Source: Ophiodon elongatus
Taxonomy: Eukaryota > Chordata > Actinopteri > Perciformes > Hexagrammidae
Direction: 5' to 3'
Assembly: GCA_016806645.1 (NCBI GenBank)
Contig: JACSYO010001625.1
Span: 174,543-238,542 of the forward strand
DNA: 64,000 bases
In this document: piece after piece, positions 1-12,370 of the stretch
Layout: each line of letters begins with the position of its first letter
How positions within the stretch are numbered: position 1 is the stretch's first letter
Translations under genes and position numbers: made by a program
The notes under the pieces: model-generated
Told to the model about the DNA's origin: nothing
The model's database searches: none
Seen by the model: only the letters and a program-made list of their open reading frames with translations

Positions 1-1340
1 AAAACTGTAAAAAAAAGACTTAAGTCAAGTCAGACAAAAAAATAAAATAAAACCGAACGGTTGGATCTACATTAATGCACAAAGGAAATATTAAATACTA
101 TACTATTACTTTTTTTCGAAATACTATATTGTGACTTTTAATTACTTTTATTAAGACACACTATACTATGACATTTTATATTTTTTTTAGACATACGCTA
201 TGACTATTAAAATGTTGTATTTACATAATATAAGGACTTTTTTTGACATTCCTTTTTTACGTAATTTATATAAATTGTTTTCAACATGCTATACTAAACT
301 ATGACTTTTCTTTCAGACATACTATATGCAGACTTTTTCTATTTTTTGACATACCATATATTTACTTTTTTCTTTTACATGAAATAATACGATTATGACT
401 TTTGTTGACGTGAATTGCAATGAATTGTTTTTGACATATATCAAATGAACAATAACTTTATTTCCCCCTATATTTAATTACAAATTACAATTCTTTAAGG
501 ACATGTTTATTTAGATTCCCCCTCAGTGTGTCGAGGCTACACTTTATTCAAAGTAGGTTTATATTTAAGCAGAAATTAGTTCAGAATTCAACAATTTCAA
601 CAATAGTTTTGTATGTATTTCAAAACAGAAAAGGAGAAAAAAAACATCTGTAATGTCTTTATGTGACTTGTGAAGAGGAGTGGCAGGTATTTGCAAATGA
701 ACCGGTCACTGCTTCCCTACGTGTTACCGGCCACAGATCAGGTTGAACTTGTGCAACGATTCCCTTTCAGCACGAGGAGCTCAGCGGATATGAATCATTA
801 CAGCCGGTGTGATGTCACCACATGGTCTACGGAGGCCACCGATAAAGGACCAGGAGCAGTGAGTCCAGCACGGTTCATGGTCAGTGTCATCAGGAGTTGG
901 CGCTGGTCCTTGGCCCTCTGAAGATGTGGATCTTGACTTCATCATCCAGCTCCTCCACGATTCTCTCCTGTTTGACGGACAGGATGGTGTAGCTAACTGG
1001 ACGACTGCAGGTCAAAGGAAAGCACTTTTTAAAAAACAGCCATGCACATTGTTGTTTACCTTATTGGGATTGTCTTTTTTTTCTTTTTATTAAATCCTTA
1101 TTGGACTGGACACTGAGACCTAACCGATTGGTAATAAAAAACAAAACTAACGCCGCGTGGATAATTATCTTGCGGGGCAAATTAAATAAAGTAAATAAAT
1201 TTAACTCTGTTTTGAGAGGACTTCATTAGTATGACGCTACTTCACAGATCATGTAAAAAAAACAAAAAAAAACTGAATGAAGCCTGAAGCTCGTATATTT
1301 GGCGTAACAGCCTCTGACATCTATCTATGACATATTATCT
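1..1340. repeat. Duplicated block A, first copy (coa3 3' end and flank)
   Basis: This block matches 37,947-39,330 almost base for base, with a small deletion near 510 and a few substitutions after 1,130. It holds the coa3 3' flank (AT-rich 'tactatgac' repeats at 70-440) and coa3 exon 2 at 890-1004. A third, more diverged copy of its left part is at 15,545-16,790. Similarity ends near 1,340, where a Harbinger remnant region begins in this copy and a coa3-intron minisatellite begins in the other. Confidence 0.9.
890..1004 (-). pseudogene. coa3: Orphan coa3 exon 2 (second copy of the C-terminal exon)
   Basis: The minus strand reads from a tgacctgcag acceptor through a frame containing the motifs SVKQER and VEELDDE and ends at TGA (890-892). 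This matches the end of COA3 (family pattern SxSQERFLDELEDEAK). It is nearly identical to 38,861-38,975, which belongs to a complete two-exon coa3 gene. No exon 1 is found upstream here: the homologous position is occupied by Harbinger sequence (1,720-3,270). The copy is therefore a one-exon relic of the duplication and unlikely to make COA3. Confidence 0.7.
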
Positions 1341-1720
1341 CATAATTATGAGTTAATCTTAATCTTACTTATTCCATGTTCTTTATTTTAGTTTTGCAAG
1401 AAAACTCTTAACAAACAAAGGAAACAACAATATGTGCTTTTCTTTCCTCGTGAAATAGATTCTTTGTTCATATCAAAAGTTCAGGTCAGTGTGAGGGTTT
1501 ATATGATAACTTCTTTGCGATATACAAATGGTTTTATGTTTGTTTACATGTGGTCATATAACATTCCATCACTGCGCTGAATATAGTTAATTATAGTGTA
1601 GGATGGTTGTATTGTGAAGGACACACTGCTACTACATATAATAAGTAATATTGCAGGAAGTTTGCTCAATAGTAATGTGTGGGTGGCTCTTAAAAGAGCC
1701 GTTTTGGATGTGCTTGGGCA
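1341..1720. other. AT-rich spacer without recognised gene
   Basis: No convincing ORF or known repeat is visible. It separates duplicated block A from the Harbinger transposase remnant and may be the non-coding end of that element. No matching left terminal inverted repeat was found. Confidence 0.4.
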
Positions 1721-3270
1721 TTACACGGTGTCTTGCCATGGGACAGTTCCTTCAGCAGAGAAGAAGGATGTGAAGGCCTCCCTCACCCTGATGGCCTCTC
1801 TTGCTGAGTTATTGGAAGCCATTTTTCTTAGATCTGGCCGTGGCTCCACCTCTCCAACCGGTATGCTCACTGCAGGTGTTTGGGTTGTCCTCCGCAGGAA
1901 GTTATGCAGAACACATGTGGCCTTCACACACTTCTCCGCAACTTCTGGGTGGAGCTCAATGGCACGCCTGTACATCCTCCACTGAGAGGAAAGGATCCCA
2001 AAGGCATTCTCCACAACCAGCCGAGCTCGGGAGAGACCGTAATTGAAGATCCGGCGCTCCCTTGGAAGGATGCGGCCGGGGAATGGCCTCATGAGGTTTC
2101 TTCTCAGTGAAAAGGCTTCGTCAGCAACAAAGATGTGTGGCAGAAGTCCTCGGTGGTCAGCTCCTGGTAGTGGCAGGTCAGCAGGGAGGGTGTTGGAGGG
2201 TGCCAGATTTTAGAGCTTGACCAAAAGCTGAGTTGGCCAGAATCCCACCATCGCTGGTTCTTCCGTAGCCCCCAACATCAATCAGCCGGAAACAATATTG
2301 TGCATCAACGACTGCCAGGAGCACCAATGAGAAGGTTCCCTTATAGTTGAAGAACTGGGATCCTGAATTGGCAGGGGCTTTGAGGACCATATGTTTTCCA
2401 TCCAGTGCTCCACAGCAGAGAGGAAAATTCCAACGCTCCTCAAACTTCACAGCAATCGACCTCCAGTCCTCTGTGGTGGGCACAGCCATGAACTCCTCCA
2501 CAAGGCAGTCCCAAACAGCTGTGGCAACATCTGAGACAATAGTGGAGACAGTGGAGACCCCAACACGGAAGCTGTTTGCGATGGTCCTAAACGAGTCACC
2601 AGTAGCAAAATATCTGCAGCACAGAAAACATTCAATTGAACTGAGTTGTATTGAAGATACTGGAGGTGCTTATAGTAGTAGTTTTTATTGATATGGCTTC
2701 ACAGCTGCTATCATGAATAATAAACGTTATAAATGCTGGTGAGTTTACGTAATAAGTTGCATAGTACATAGTAAAACACACAATTTAAAAGTGGCTTGCT
2801 TGCTGTCTTGAATAGACAGACCGGACAAAACATGAGTATATTTTATGAAACTCCCGCCCACCGGAGACAGATGGACAGGCGCTCCGCAGCGGAGATGGAA
2901 CGCCTGTAGTTGGTGTCCAACCGAGAAATCCTGGCGCCGATCCGAGCCAACAGGTCATCAAACTGGCTACTGGTTAGCCTAATGTACTGCTGGAAGCGGC
3001 AGTCATCCAGACGCAGTCGGTGAAATTCACCGAGCTGTGTGCGCCTACGGATGATGTTGTGAACCCAGACACGAGGGCGTTTGATGTTCCGACGTTTGTG
3101 GGACTTCCACAACAAGTTGAACGTAGGAATCGTGGTTATTTCTTCCATGGTGATGGCGAAAATGAACTACTTCCAAGGAGATAAGCCACGCCCCTCTCCA
3201 CCCCCCCTCTCCGGCGACGCGTCAAGCGCGAAAAAAAGCGGCGATGAATGACGTTTGGTGTGAACGTACC
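1721..3270 (-). mobile_element. PIF/Harbinger-type DNA transposon remnant (HARBI1-like transposase, broken)
   Basis: The minus strand carries HARBI1-like transposase in pieces. The N-terminal part (3,148-2,843) has the motif FDDLLARIG. A middle part (2,501-2,178) has the first catalytic context CCGALDGKH. The C-terminal part (about 2,215-1,721) has the last one, VENAFG, followed by CVLHNFLR. Between 2,840 and 2,640 lies a probable intron. The middle and C-terminal parts are in different frames, switching near 2,210, so the gene is frameshifted. The right end contains tttggtgtgaacgtacc (3,248-3,264), resembling Harbinger terminal repeats, but no matching left repeat was found. Harbinger transposases cut and paste DNA with a DDE nuclease. 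The usual companion Myb-like protein gene is not visible. Confidence 0.8.
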
Positions 3271-3555
3271 TTACACTGTTCACATAATTCCATGTGATAC
3301 TATGGTACAACTGATTATCAATTATACATGTAGGATCACCTTCCTCAGTGTAACCTCACCAGAATTAAGGAGAAAAAAGAAAAAAGAAAAAAGACAATAA
3401 AAATGATGACCAACAATACATTTTAAACAAGTCTATGGATACCCCGCAGGGTGCAACAAGCGTTTTTTAAACCACGTGAATCTCGATTTCTGAATGTTCG
3501 CGTTAGGGATTATAGTAAAAACAACAACAACAGCAGAAAGGCCTCACATTAGGTT
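3271..3555. other. Spacer between Harbinger remnant and duplicated block B
   Basis: AT-rich, with no gene or recognised repeat. Similarity to the second copy (43,855 onward) begins near 3,556, marking the deletion/rearrangement edge. Confidence 0.4.
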
Positions 3556-3733
3556 AAGTAAGTGAACACAGAAGTCACTGTTGGAAGATCCACAGTGAGA
3601 TTTTTAGCCAGACCCAGAAAGCATCCAGTGTTCATGCAACATTGCGGGTGTGTTTGATTTGGGTCACCTCGTGTGCTCAGCGGGTGGTGCTGTCAAACAG
3701 TGCTTACCCAAAAGTAGATGCTACTATGCTGAG

Positions 3734-3753
3734 TACACACACACACACACAAA
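3734..3753. repeat. Short (CA)n
   Basis: A run of ten CA units in the intron of the fragment gene. The same site is longer at 44,024 and massively expanded at 60,981-61,090. Confidence 0.8.
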
Positions 3754-3835
3754 ACACTTTGTTCAAGTACTGGGAGGAAATGTAATTTGTCCCTTCCACC
3801 TGTGGTTAATGAAATACGTCTGATATTACAAGTGC

Positions 3836-5864
3836 TGGAGGCATGAAGTACTGTCTGATGTGTTCTTTATTTGGGTTTAAGAACAGGAGTTTACTTTGTC
3901 TCAGTAACCTCCATGTATCGGGGGGGAAAGTGCTGCTGTTTCCTTACTTTCAAGCAGTTTGAACTGGAAATGTTCAGTGATGCCTATAACTAATGGAAAA
4001 CACAAAAGGAAATATTAAAACATAAATCCACAGCAAGCTCTCCACTCGCTGTAGGCATGACGATGCGTTATTCAAGGCAAATGTGCAAAAGAGCTGCATT
4101 CAGTGCATTGGGGTTCAAAAGTGTTTGTGTCATACGTAAGTAACTTTCATTGTTACAGGAAACGATGCCATGAATAATTACTTTCTTGACATGTATAATT
4201 ACAAGCCAACTTGATTTTTTAACACACCACCCCCCCGCCCCCCCAAGACCAGCATGATGAGTGCACACCTACTTGTTCCCATGTCGTACAGGACTGGAAG
4301 GTGAGGATGTCTGATGGTGATGGGAAACACAGCTTCATGGTCCTCAAACTGGAAGGATGCTAAGTACAGTTTGAGATTTACCTTCAGAAACAAACAAAAC
4401 AAACGGCACAAACCTTTTCCACAGTAACTTGACATTAAACACATTCATGCACACAGATACCAGTACAAAACATTGAAAACAGCACTTGTTTTGACTTATG
4501 CACATCATTTTGAGCATTTCATTTCTGACTTTGTTAACGTAAAGGTTCTGTTTCCTAGCTAAGTTCCAATGTCTCCGATGCATACCGAGGTCTCCGCTGT
4601 GTATGTGGTAGACAGTGCTGGTGTAGGACACTTTAGCCAGCAGGGAGTTGAGGGTCACCAGGCTGCTAGACTCCATAATCAGTCTGGTCTCCCCAAAACC
4701 TGACAGTTAAAAGAATGTCACAATAGTCAAACAGCAGCCGTTTAATCATAAACTTCCAACCACCTCGACATGACGTTGGTTTGAAATGTTCGAGGTTACG
4801 TGAAGCTAAGCCGTGAAGAACCTCGGGTATTTACACGGGGAACTTTGTCAGGTAGACACAGAACTGTCCAGTCTCTCAAAGTGACCTGACAAAAGACAAT
4901 TGCACTTGCAAAGAAGTGAAACAACCTTCCAGTTTGTATTTATTTTAGAAATAAGAGAAACAACGTCTTGTTTGGATGTCTTTTAAATCAAGAAACAACC
5001 TCTAGTTATAATTTCTTTTAAACACGAGTGAAAAAACCTCGTTTCTAAAAGGAAATCAAGGGGAAGTTTCACTCGTTTCTAAAATGAATCAAAACAAAAG
5101 GTCATATAACTTGTTATGAAGGGAAATTACCTCTTGTTTTGACTTGTTTTTGCATGAATCTTAAAAGGACACTACCAATGATCTAACGACAAATAATTTG
5201 CTTAAATGATTACTTGAACCATTTTTCCAGTGCAATCTTTTGTAGGCAATTCATTTCAATGTTCCATTAATGTAAAACAATACAATTAAGTGGTAATGCA
5301 ACTTAAGTGCAAATTAAATCTATTTAATGAGTTGAATCAAAGGATGGCTGGAAGGGATGAGGAAGACATGCAAATATCTGAAAGCATGATGTGCAAATTT
5401 ACCGCTATGGTTCACTGGCAGAGGTCATTGCACAGCATTGCTCAAACCTTCGGGCTGGCGTCGGGCTCAGGTTGCATCATTAAGAAATGTAATTTAATAA
5501 GGCACTAAAACCATTTAGGGTGGATGTCATTCTCTTCCTCCACAAATCTTTGTACATAAACCATTGATATGCTTTGAGACAAAGTTTAGTTCTGTATTAT
5601 AACCGTGCAGTTCAGCAGCCACGTTCGTCAGGACAATTATTTGGAAAAGGTTAAGTTGATCGACTAACCAATGAGGCAGATCATTTATTGTTTATTATAT
5701 TTACATGCTGGTAGTTGATTGCAATGTGTGTATTACGACTAAAGGTGTGGCACATGTCACAAACTATATATAGTTAGTCCTGACTTTGGAATCTCACCTT
5801 GGACCTTCACTCCTTCAGCTGTAAGGTCTGTGGTCAGGACCCCTTTAGACACATTCAAGGACAC
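3836..5864 (-). pseudogene. b4galnt2-like gene fragment (internal exons only)
   Basis: Three exons of a beta-1,4-N-acetylgalactosaminyltransferase-like gene survive with intact splice sites: 5,864-5,798 (67 bp), 4,699-4,586 (114 bp, KVSYTSTVYH) and 4,359-4,273 (87 bp, EDHEAVFPI). A stump of the next exon (about 3,865-3,836, IRQYFMPP) remains, but about 270 bp covering the start of the glycosyltransferase fold is deleted relative to 44,094-44,362. The DDD exon and both C-terminal exons are absent, as are the membrane-anchor exon and the following two. The remaining exons have no stops or frameshifts, so the damage is recent. It cannot encode an enzyme. Confidence 0.8.
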
Positions 5865-6174
5865 CTAGAGGAGACACACCTGAATAAACCACAGAGAACG
5901 GAAAGTACACACTCAAGAAAAAATGCTGAATCATTTCTAATCTGTATCTGTATTTGGATAATATCACAGGTTCCCTCAGCACAATGTGTTTACTGGCAGT
6001 TCATATTTGGTATATCAAGCTGAATTTGTATAAATAAATGTGACCCATGGTATAAAAGCTAATTTAGATCTTAAAAACTCAAGATATGATAAAATTTGGA
6101 AAGATTGGAGGGAAATTGATGAAACATATACACCAAAGATCATTGCTCACATATAATTATTTTGTTTTTGTCTA

Positions 6175-6760
6175 GATGGTAACCCGTGGCCCTGCTGACG
6201 CCCACTTTTTTCTCCATCTCCTTCTGTATGAATTCTGTATGAGTCTTTGTGATTTCTCTCCTCACAGGTTTACATGGATCGTGGTTATATCTGGACCCTG
6301 GTCCTGCCCGACACCTATTGCTATTATCATTATTATTAATAGTTGCATTGCTATAAGTATTGCCAATACCATTACTGCTTTTATCATCATTATTATTCTA
6401 CTATATCCACTGTTGCTGTTATTTTTGGTAGTTGTAACTTTTTCATCATAACTACTACTCTCATTACATGAATAATTTCTGTCATCTGCATTGAATGTGT
6501 TGTAACTTTGTTATGTTGTTCATTCTGTACACATGACATCTATTGTTCTTCTGTCTATCCGGGGAAAGGGATCCTCCTCTGTTGCTCTCCTTAAGGTTTT
6601 TTTCTTTTTCTTTTTCTCCCCGTTAAAATTTTTTTTTTGAGGCGGGGGGGTCCCTTCACCGATGTGAGGGCCCCGGGACAGAGGATGTCCGATGTGTTCA
6701 GATTGTAAAGTCCTCTGAGGCAAATTTGTAATTTTGGTCAATAGAAAATAAATTAAACTA
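6175..6760 (+). mobile_element. LINE 3'-end fragment (L2/Maui-type tail)
   Basis: It contains the string series 'ccctgctgacgcccac', 'acatgacatctattg', 'gacagaggatgtc', 'attgtaaagtcctctgaggcaaatttgtaattttgg' and ends in an A/T-rich tail. The same signature occurs in better condition at 9,700-10,545. The corresponding place in block B' (46,395-46,515) has lost about 260 bp from the middle. Confidence 0.6.
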
Positions 6761-8940
6761 TCGAGAGATAATTGAGGTTAGGCATTGGCCTTGAACCTTG
6801 AAAAGTTAGGCAGTGCTGTCGCGTCCATATAGGCAAACTAGGCCATTGCCATGAGGCAAAATGTGGGCCAACTATCCATGAGCAAAATTGCTAAGTTATA
6901 GTAAGTAATAGCAGTAACTGTAGATTTGCTCGGTTGCACGTTAAATCAATCAGCCTAAACCTGCAGCCGCCTCCCTATCCTGCCTCCTGCCCCCAGCTCT
7001 CCCGAGCCAATGGTGACCTGGCCTTTTCACAAGTTCAATTGTCTTCCAGAAGAAGCGAAACAAATGGAATGTAAGAATAGGTAAATACTGTGCCATGTCT
7101 TAACGACCTTGATTCTCTGAATTGAAAAAGAGGAAACTTTTGAACAAGTAAGAACTCCTAAAAACCGAGCATTTCGTTGGATACATCTATCGCAGTGGTC
7201 TTAGGAAGGATTGTGGCACGCTTTCAATTTGTATATTGGTCAACCAAATACCTGCATACTCTAATATTGTTATTCATATTATTATACTTCCGCAAAAAGG
7301 ATTATGAGATCTGTGTCCGGGCATCCGTGAGTGAGTGAGTGTCCACCTTTGTGTCTGTCCACTGCTCATCTCGCATTCTGCTGCAGCAAATGGCACTATA
7401 TTTTGGGTGCCCAGTTATGGCTGCATGTTTAAGGACCTTGAATGGCTGCGTTGACTGAAACTTTCTCAAAACACCTTTTATAGTCAGTTTTATACCGCCA
7501 TTGACTGCTTGCTGACTCCTCCCTCACTACTCTTAACCGGCCCCTTGCCAGTAGTAATCTCCAAACTGTTTGCAATGTGTTTGGCTCACTGCTAATGGTT
7601 ACACCACTGCCCTTACAGTCAGGTTTTGCTGAATGGCTTGGTCGTACCAGAAAGTGGCAGATGAAATTCATCCAGAATGTTTTTGCAAAATATCTGGTTC
7701 TAGAGGATTGATACAGTGACTAATAACAGGTATAGTTGTTTAACTACTATAGCGGGCGACCTAACCGCTAATGTACTATCCATCCAGGAACATACTAGCA
7801 CTAGTCAGTCACAAGCTCCTCAAATTCATATTAGCTCTGTGCCATGTACTCTCCCCAGGCATTATATTCAATTGTGTACATCATCAAAAAAAACTTTTAC
7901 TGAAAAACCAGGAAAAGAAATCTCTCAGCTAATATTTATGCCAACTGTAAGAAATTTGAGAGGATTGTTTGATGTATTGGATCTGGACAGAGCCTGGAGT
8001 AAATTGCAAAAAGTTGCCACTTTAAATGCTGGTGTGATCAAACCAATGTCAATTATTAATTTATTCTCAGTCACATTCTGCAATGGTTTAGATTTTGACC
8101 ATTGGGAAAATGATTATTAAAATTCTAGTGGTAGTAGATATTATTGGAAAAAACAATACTTTCAAATATTCTCATATAAAAATAAACGTATCAAATTCAT
8201 AAATAAATTCACATATTGGCTTTTAAAAATCAAACCCATGTGCATCTTTTGTAGCAGTTTCAGGGCCTGAACTCACTGGTTTCAGTGAGGTATAACAAAA
8301 AGATGGCTGCAGTACAATGATAAAATATCAAAGAAATGCATCTACCTTTGCTATATTAGCATAAGCCAAGACATTATTTTTATGAAAATTCTCTGATTTT
8401 GACTACATCATATGTAAAGTATTGTTTTCTGTAGGTTACATCTCCAAATGTGTTATCTTCACTCAAAGAAAATTAAAAAAAGGATACGTGCTTTTTCGCT
8501 GAATCTCTATAACAAAAATGTAGCGATTGCAAAGATAGCATGACCAACAAGCCACAATGGCAAATTTTATGGGGAATACCCATGTTGGAATATACTGCAA
8601 TTGTGTAAAAAACTATGTTTTATATGTAGTATGTCAAATGTACTTTATCAGGAATGCAGCCATCTTGTATGAACGAGCCAAACGCTACCATTCTATCAGG
8701 TTGATCTGGGTGAGAATAACCAGTCGATCTGTTGCATCTATGGGATCACACCAACCTTGTAGCTGCTTCTTTGTCCTGCATACAGTGCTAAACCTGAAAT
8801 CAAAACAACCTCAAGCTTTCATACTTTTACAGAAGGACACATATTCATCTCTGTCTTTGTTGACTTTCACTAGAGGGAGCCCTGTCCTATCAAGCATCTA
8901 AAAACCCCCATCCAGCTTTCTGTCTCTTTACAATGTTCGA
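6761..8940. other. Intronic/flanking sequence of the b4galnt2-like fragment
   Basis: Open frames occur (e.g. 7,716-8,120) but are not conserved as frames in the second copy (48,057-48,251 breaks early), so I read this as non-coding. It corresponds to the intron between exon 3 and the 67-bp exon in the fuller copy. Confidence 0.5.
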
Positions 8941-8946
8941 ACTAAC

Positions 8947-9490
8947 CCAATGGTTCTCAAACTTTTTCTGTCACGGCCCAATTTGGAGGAAAAAACATGT
9001 GCATGCCCCAACAAAATTGTAAAAAAATGGTCCATGTTGAATTTTTATTGAAATAGCAACATTTTTTGACTCCTCCGTCTGTGCTTTTTCAACTAATAGA
9101 TTGCAATTGCAATCACTTTCAAGTAAACTGCAATCACTTTGTTAGAACAAGCAAATAAAGTTCTATCTGTGCAAAAAAGAACTAATATTTGGCAAAACAT
9201 AGCTTATTGTGGCTACAAATAACCTGTTTGCACTGAATATCTTTTCAAGATAATAACAATAAAGTGCAACCTGTTAAAAACTAAACAAAACAAGTTCAAA
9301 TATTTGACAATATAGAGTTTTACTGAGTTTTACACTGCATATCTTTTCAAAACAACAATAACGTGCAACCTCTACAAAACCAAACCAAATGAGGTCAGAT
9401 ATCTGTGAGCCATCAAGTTGTATCAGTTTTAGTGGCTGTAGTGAGCCTGCTTTCCACTACAAATCTTTTTAAAACTGGGTGTCAGACTTG
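8947..9490. mobile_element. Probable hAT-type non-autonomous element
   Basis: The left end reads ggttctcaaactttttctgtcacggccc, a form common at hAT element ends ('ttctcaaactttttc'). No transposase is present. It is absent from the second copy of the block, so it is either a later insertion or lies in replaced DNA. The right end is not defined. Confidence 0.4.
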
Positions 9491-9502
9491 ATACGGCCAC
9501 TC

Positions 9503-9594
9503 CATAGTACCATATTACCCCACTAGAGAGCTCATAGTACCATATTACCCCACTAGAGAGCTCATAGTACCATATTACCCCACTAGAGAGCTGC
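9503..9594. repeat. Three head-to-tail 30-bp repeats
   Basis: The unit 'catagtaccatattaccccactagagagct' is repeated three times with no mismatches seen. It sits between the hAT-like piece and the LINE tail. Confidence 0.9.
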
Positions 9595-9599
9595 ACTCA

Positions 9600-10550
9600 C
9601 TGAATGCGGGGCTGCTTGTGGTTCCTAGAGTCTTAAAAAGTAGGATGGGAGCCAGAGCCTTCAGTTATCAAGCTCCTCTTCTGTGGAACCAGCTCCACTT
9701 TCAGTCCGGGGGGCAGACACAGTGACCACATTTAAGAGTAGACTTAAGACTTTCCTCTTTGATAGCGCTTATAGTTAGGGCTGGCTCAGGTTTGTCCTGG
9801 TCCATTCTTTCCAGCTCCTTGATATGCTGCTATAGGCCTAGACTGCTGGGGGACAACTTAGGATACATTGAGCTCCTCTATCCTTTTCTCTCTCTCCTTC
9901 TGTATGAATTCATGTTCTATCAATGCACATTACTAACTCTACTTCTTCCCTCGGAGTCTTTGTGCTTTCTCGCTTCGCAGGTTTCCACGAATCGTGGTTG
10001 CATCTGGACCCTGGTCCTGCCTCTTGGTTCCTTCCGTGGCCCTGCTGACGCACATCCTTTTCTATTTTACCTTCTGTATGAATTCATGCACCATAAATGC
10101 ACATTACTAACTCTGCTCCATCCCCGAAGTCTTTGTGCCTTCTCGCCTCGCAGGTTTCTGTGGATCGTGGTTAAAGCTGGACCCTGGTCCTACGTCCTGC
10201 TGTGGTCCTCCCCGTCACCTACTGCTACCATTAAATGAATCATTTCTGTCATGTGAATTGAATGTGTTGTAACTCTGTTATGCTGTTCATTCTGTACACA
10301 TGACATCTATTTTCGTACTCTGTCCATCCTGGGAGAGGGATCCTCCTCTGCTGCTCTCCTGAAGGTTTCTTCCATTTTTCTCCCTGTTGAAAGGTTGTTT
10401 TTTTTGGGGGGAGTTTTTCCTGAGTCGATGAGAGGTTCTGGGACAGAGGATGTCGTTGTGTACAGATTGTAAAGCCCTCTGAGGCAAATTTGTAATTTGT
10501 GATTTTGGGCTATACAAAAATAAATTGAATTGAACTGAATTGAAAAGTTT
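9600..10550 (+). mobile_element. LINE 3' end (L2/Maui-type), long fragment
   Basis: A 5'-truncated non-LTR element with the characteristic teleost tail: 'agagtagacttaagactttcctctttgatag', two 'cctgctgacgcac... ttctgtatgaattcatg' blocks, 'ggacagaggatgtcg', 'aaagccctctgaggcaaatttgtaatttgtgattttgggctatacaaaaataaattgaattg'. The last part is the usual 3' terminus with simple 'aattg' repeats. No reverse transcriptase is left. The family name is from memory of similar tails. Confidence 0.6.
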
Positions 10551-10584
10551 ACAGACAAGTGCAAGCCACAGTAAAAACTACAAA

Positions 10585-11335
10585 CAGGTCATATTTCAAA
10601 TTTACTTGGTAGGTATGTGCGCTTGAACGTATTTCATTAGCCTCCCAGTCAAGTGAATGGGGGAACGGGGGGTGTTTTTCCACTTTTAATACTAGGTTAT
10701 ACAGGTATGGTAGTATAGGCATATTGTATGATAAAAATAAGGATATTTGTAATATTGAGTTTATTTTATGTGATGGGGTATGCATGGGGTAAAGCACGAG
10801 TATAATGATGGTAATTATAGAACATAGCATCTCCATGAGAACATGGTAAAAAAAATATAATTAAAAAAATCTGGTAACAATAGGCTAATCTGTTCACATT
10901 TATTCAGAATAATATTTTCTCTTTGATAATTGGAATTTAGCAAGTTAGTAGTGCAAGCAGACCCGGGGTGAAGAAAATATATTTATAGATTTTTAATAGC
11001 TCAGTGGAATAGTGTGAAACCATTGGTAGGGAACTAAACAGGGACCCAATCATAGAAAATGTGCTCTATAGTGGATACTTATACAGTCTAGGGTACCTTT
11101 ATGTCAACATAAAAACTGCATGCTGGAAACCGCAAATCAGAGATGGAAAATTCTTAACCTATACTTAATAAAGGATAGGTTCACAATTATTCAAGTCTGT
11201 CTTAAATCAACAGGTGAGATGAACATTGAAACCTCACATTCATACTGGCCGTAGTGCGCTTTCAGTGGAAGCGATGAGGAACAAAATCAACAGTTATCAT
11301 TTTGTGCAAAAATGTATGTAGTTTATCTGATGTGA
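10585..11335. repeat. Duplicated block C, first copy
   Basis: It matches 50,163-50,572. About 350 bp (10,856-11,208) is present only here. Similarity stops exactly at 'tttatctga' (about 11,330), where an LTR-like sequence beginning TGTGACGG starts. Confidence 0.8.
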
Positions 11336-12370
11336 CGGCCCTCTTGCATTAGGGCCTGCTGTGGGCGTTCCCTTTTGATTGTCTGTGTTGTCTTGCAGGT
11401 CCCTTGTAGGCCTGGCAGTGCTGCGGTAAACGTGGTTGGAGCAATTGCTCGGGAGCACGGCCATATTCTCGGGAGGTTGCCAATTGCTGGTCGCCTTTTT
11501 CGCACTATTGGTATTCAGTGTATAAATACCCGCCACTGACACTACAGGAAGACTACGGGCGAGTGAGGTTAGTTAGACTGGGGTAGGCAGATTACTTAGA
11601 GGGGATTTGCGCTCTTCTCGGCTGCGGATTGGACCCTTTAGGCACCTGGCTGACACTTGCTTTGGCCCACGGTACATGGGGTAGTTTATTTACCTGTTTG
11701 GTGTAGGAAATGGTTTAAATAGCTGATTTTGTTACAACTCCATCGGAGGAAGTGTTGGATAGATGTACAAAAGAGCAGCTATTAAAGATAGCAAATCATT
11801 ATGAAATTGTGATTTCATATATACGGCTAAGAGATACTGTAAAAAGTATATTGAAGGCAAATTTGAGTGAGATGGGTGTTTTGACAGGTAGTCAGGACCA
11901 ACCTCCCTGTCCAGTGGATACTGTGGGTTTGTCTCCGACTCTGCCATATATGGCAACCGGGAGCTTAACATTTGAGCAGCAAAAAGAGATGCTTATAATA
12001 CAGTTACTCAGACGCACCTCATCGAGCACGATATAGATGTTGGAGATGGGGGGACATGAACTGATGTGTATAAGACTCTGTGTTTACTTTTTCCCGGGGT
12101 CAGACCGCCAAACCATCTGTTGTGAAAGAGCTCTGTCCATTCAATTGAATTATTCCAAGTGTCTGTTCAATAAATGCTTAAAGACATTTAAGTGTTTCAC
12201 ATCGCATTTGTTTTCTCTGAAGGAGATCGGAAAGGTTAATTTCCATAACACGTGTCACCATCAACCTCGCCAAGAGTGAGTTTGCGAGGGCGACGGTGAC
12301 GTACTTGGGTCGGGTGGTCGGGCAGGTACAGTTTGTCCGGTGCAAGAAAAAGTCCAAGCTGGGTCGTGAC
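11331..12370 (+). mobile_element. Gypsy-type LTR retrotransposon, gutted
   Basis: It starts with an LTR-like TGTGACGGCCC and has a TATA-like 'gtataaatac' near 11,519. An ORF (about 11,720-12,036) contains CTKEQLLKIANHYE, the helical SAP-like start common in fish Gypsy gag proteins. After a large internal deletion a short RT stretch follows (about 12,255-12,355) with the pattern NLAKSEFARATVTYLG, the known Gypsy 'K-x-EF...YLG' region. No protease, RNase H, integrase or 3' LTR is present. Confidence 0.65.

Larger units (their letters stand above)
3556..8935. repeat. Duplicated block B, first copy
   Basis: It is collinear with 43,855-49,285, introns included. Differences: about 270 bp missing at 3,866 (removing most of a catalytic exon), an extra LINE 3'-end piece at 6,175-6,740 that is shortened in the other copy, and no counterpart of the (CA)n array at 47,397. 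The high non-coding similarity indicates a recent duplication. Confidence 0.85.

Noticed and set aside
670..1093. Plus-strand frames repeated at 38,641-39,064
   Set aside because: They are conserved only because the block is duplicated; the real coding strand here is minus (coa3 exon 2).
7716..8120. 134-codon plus-strand frame
   Set aside because: Broken in the duplicate (48,057 on), lies in an intron, no domain.
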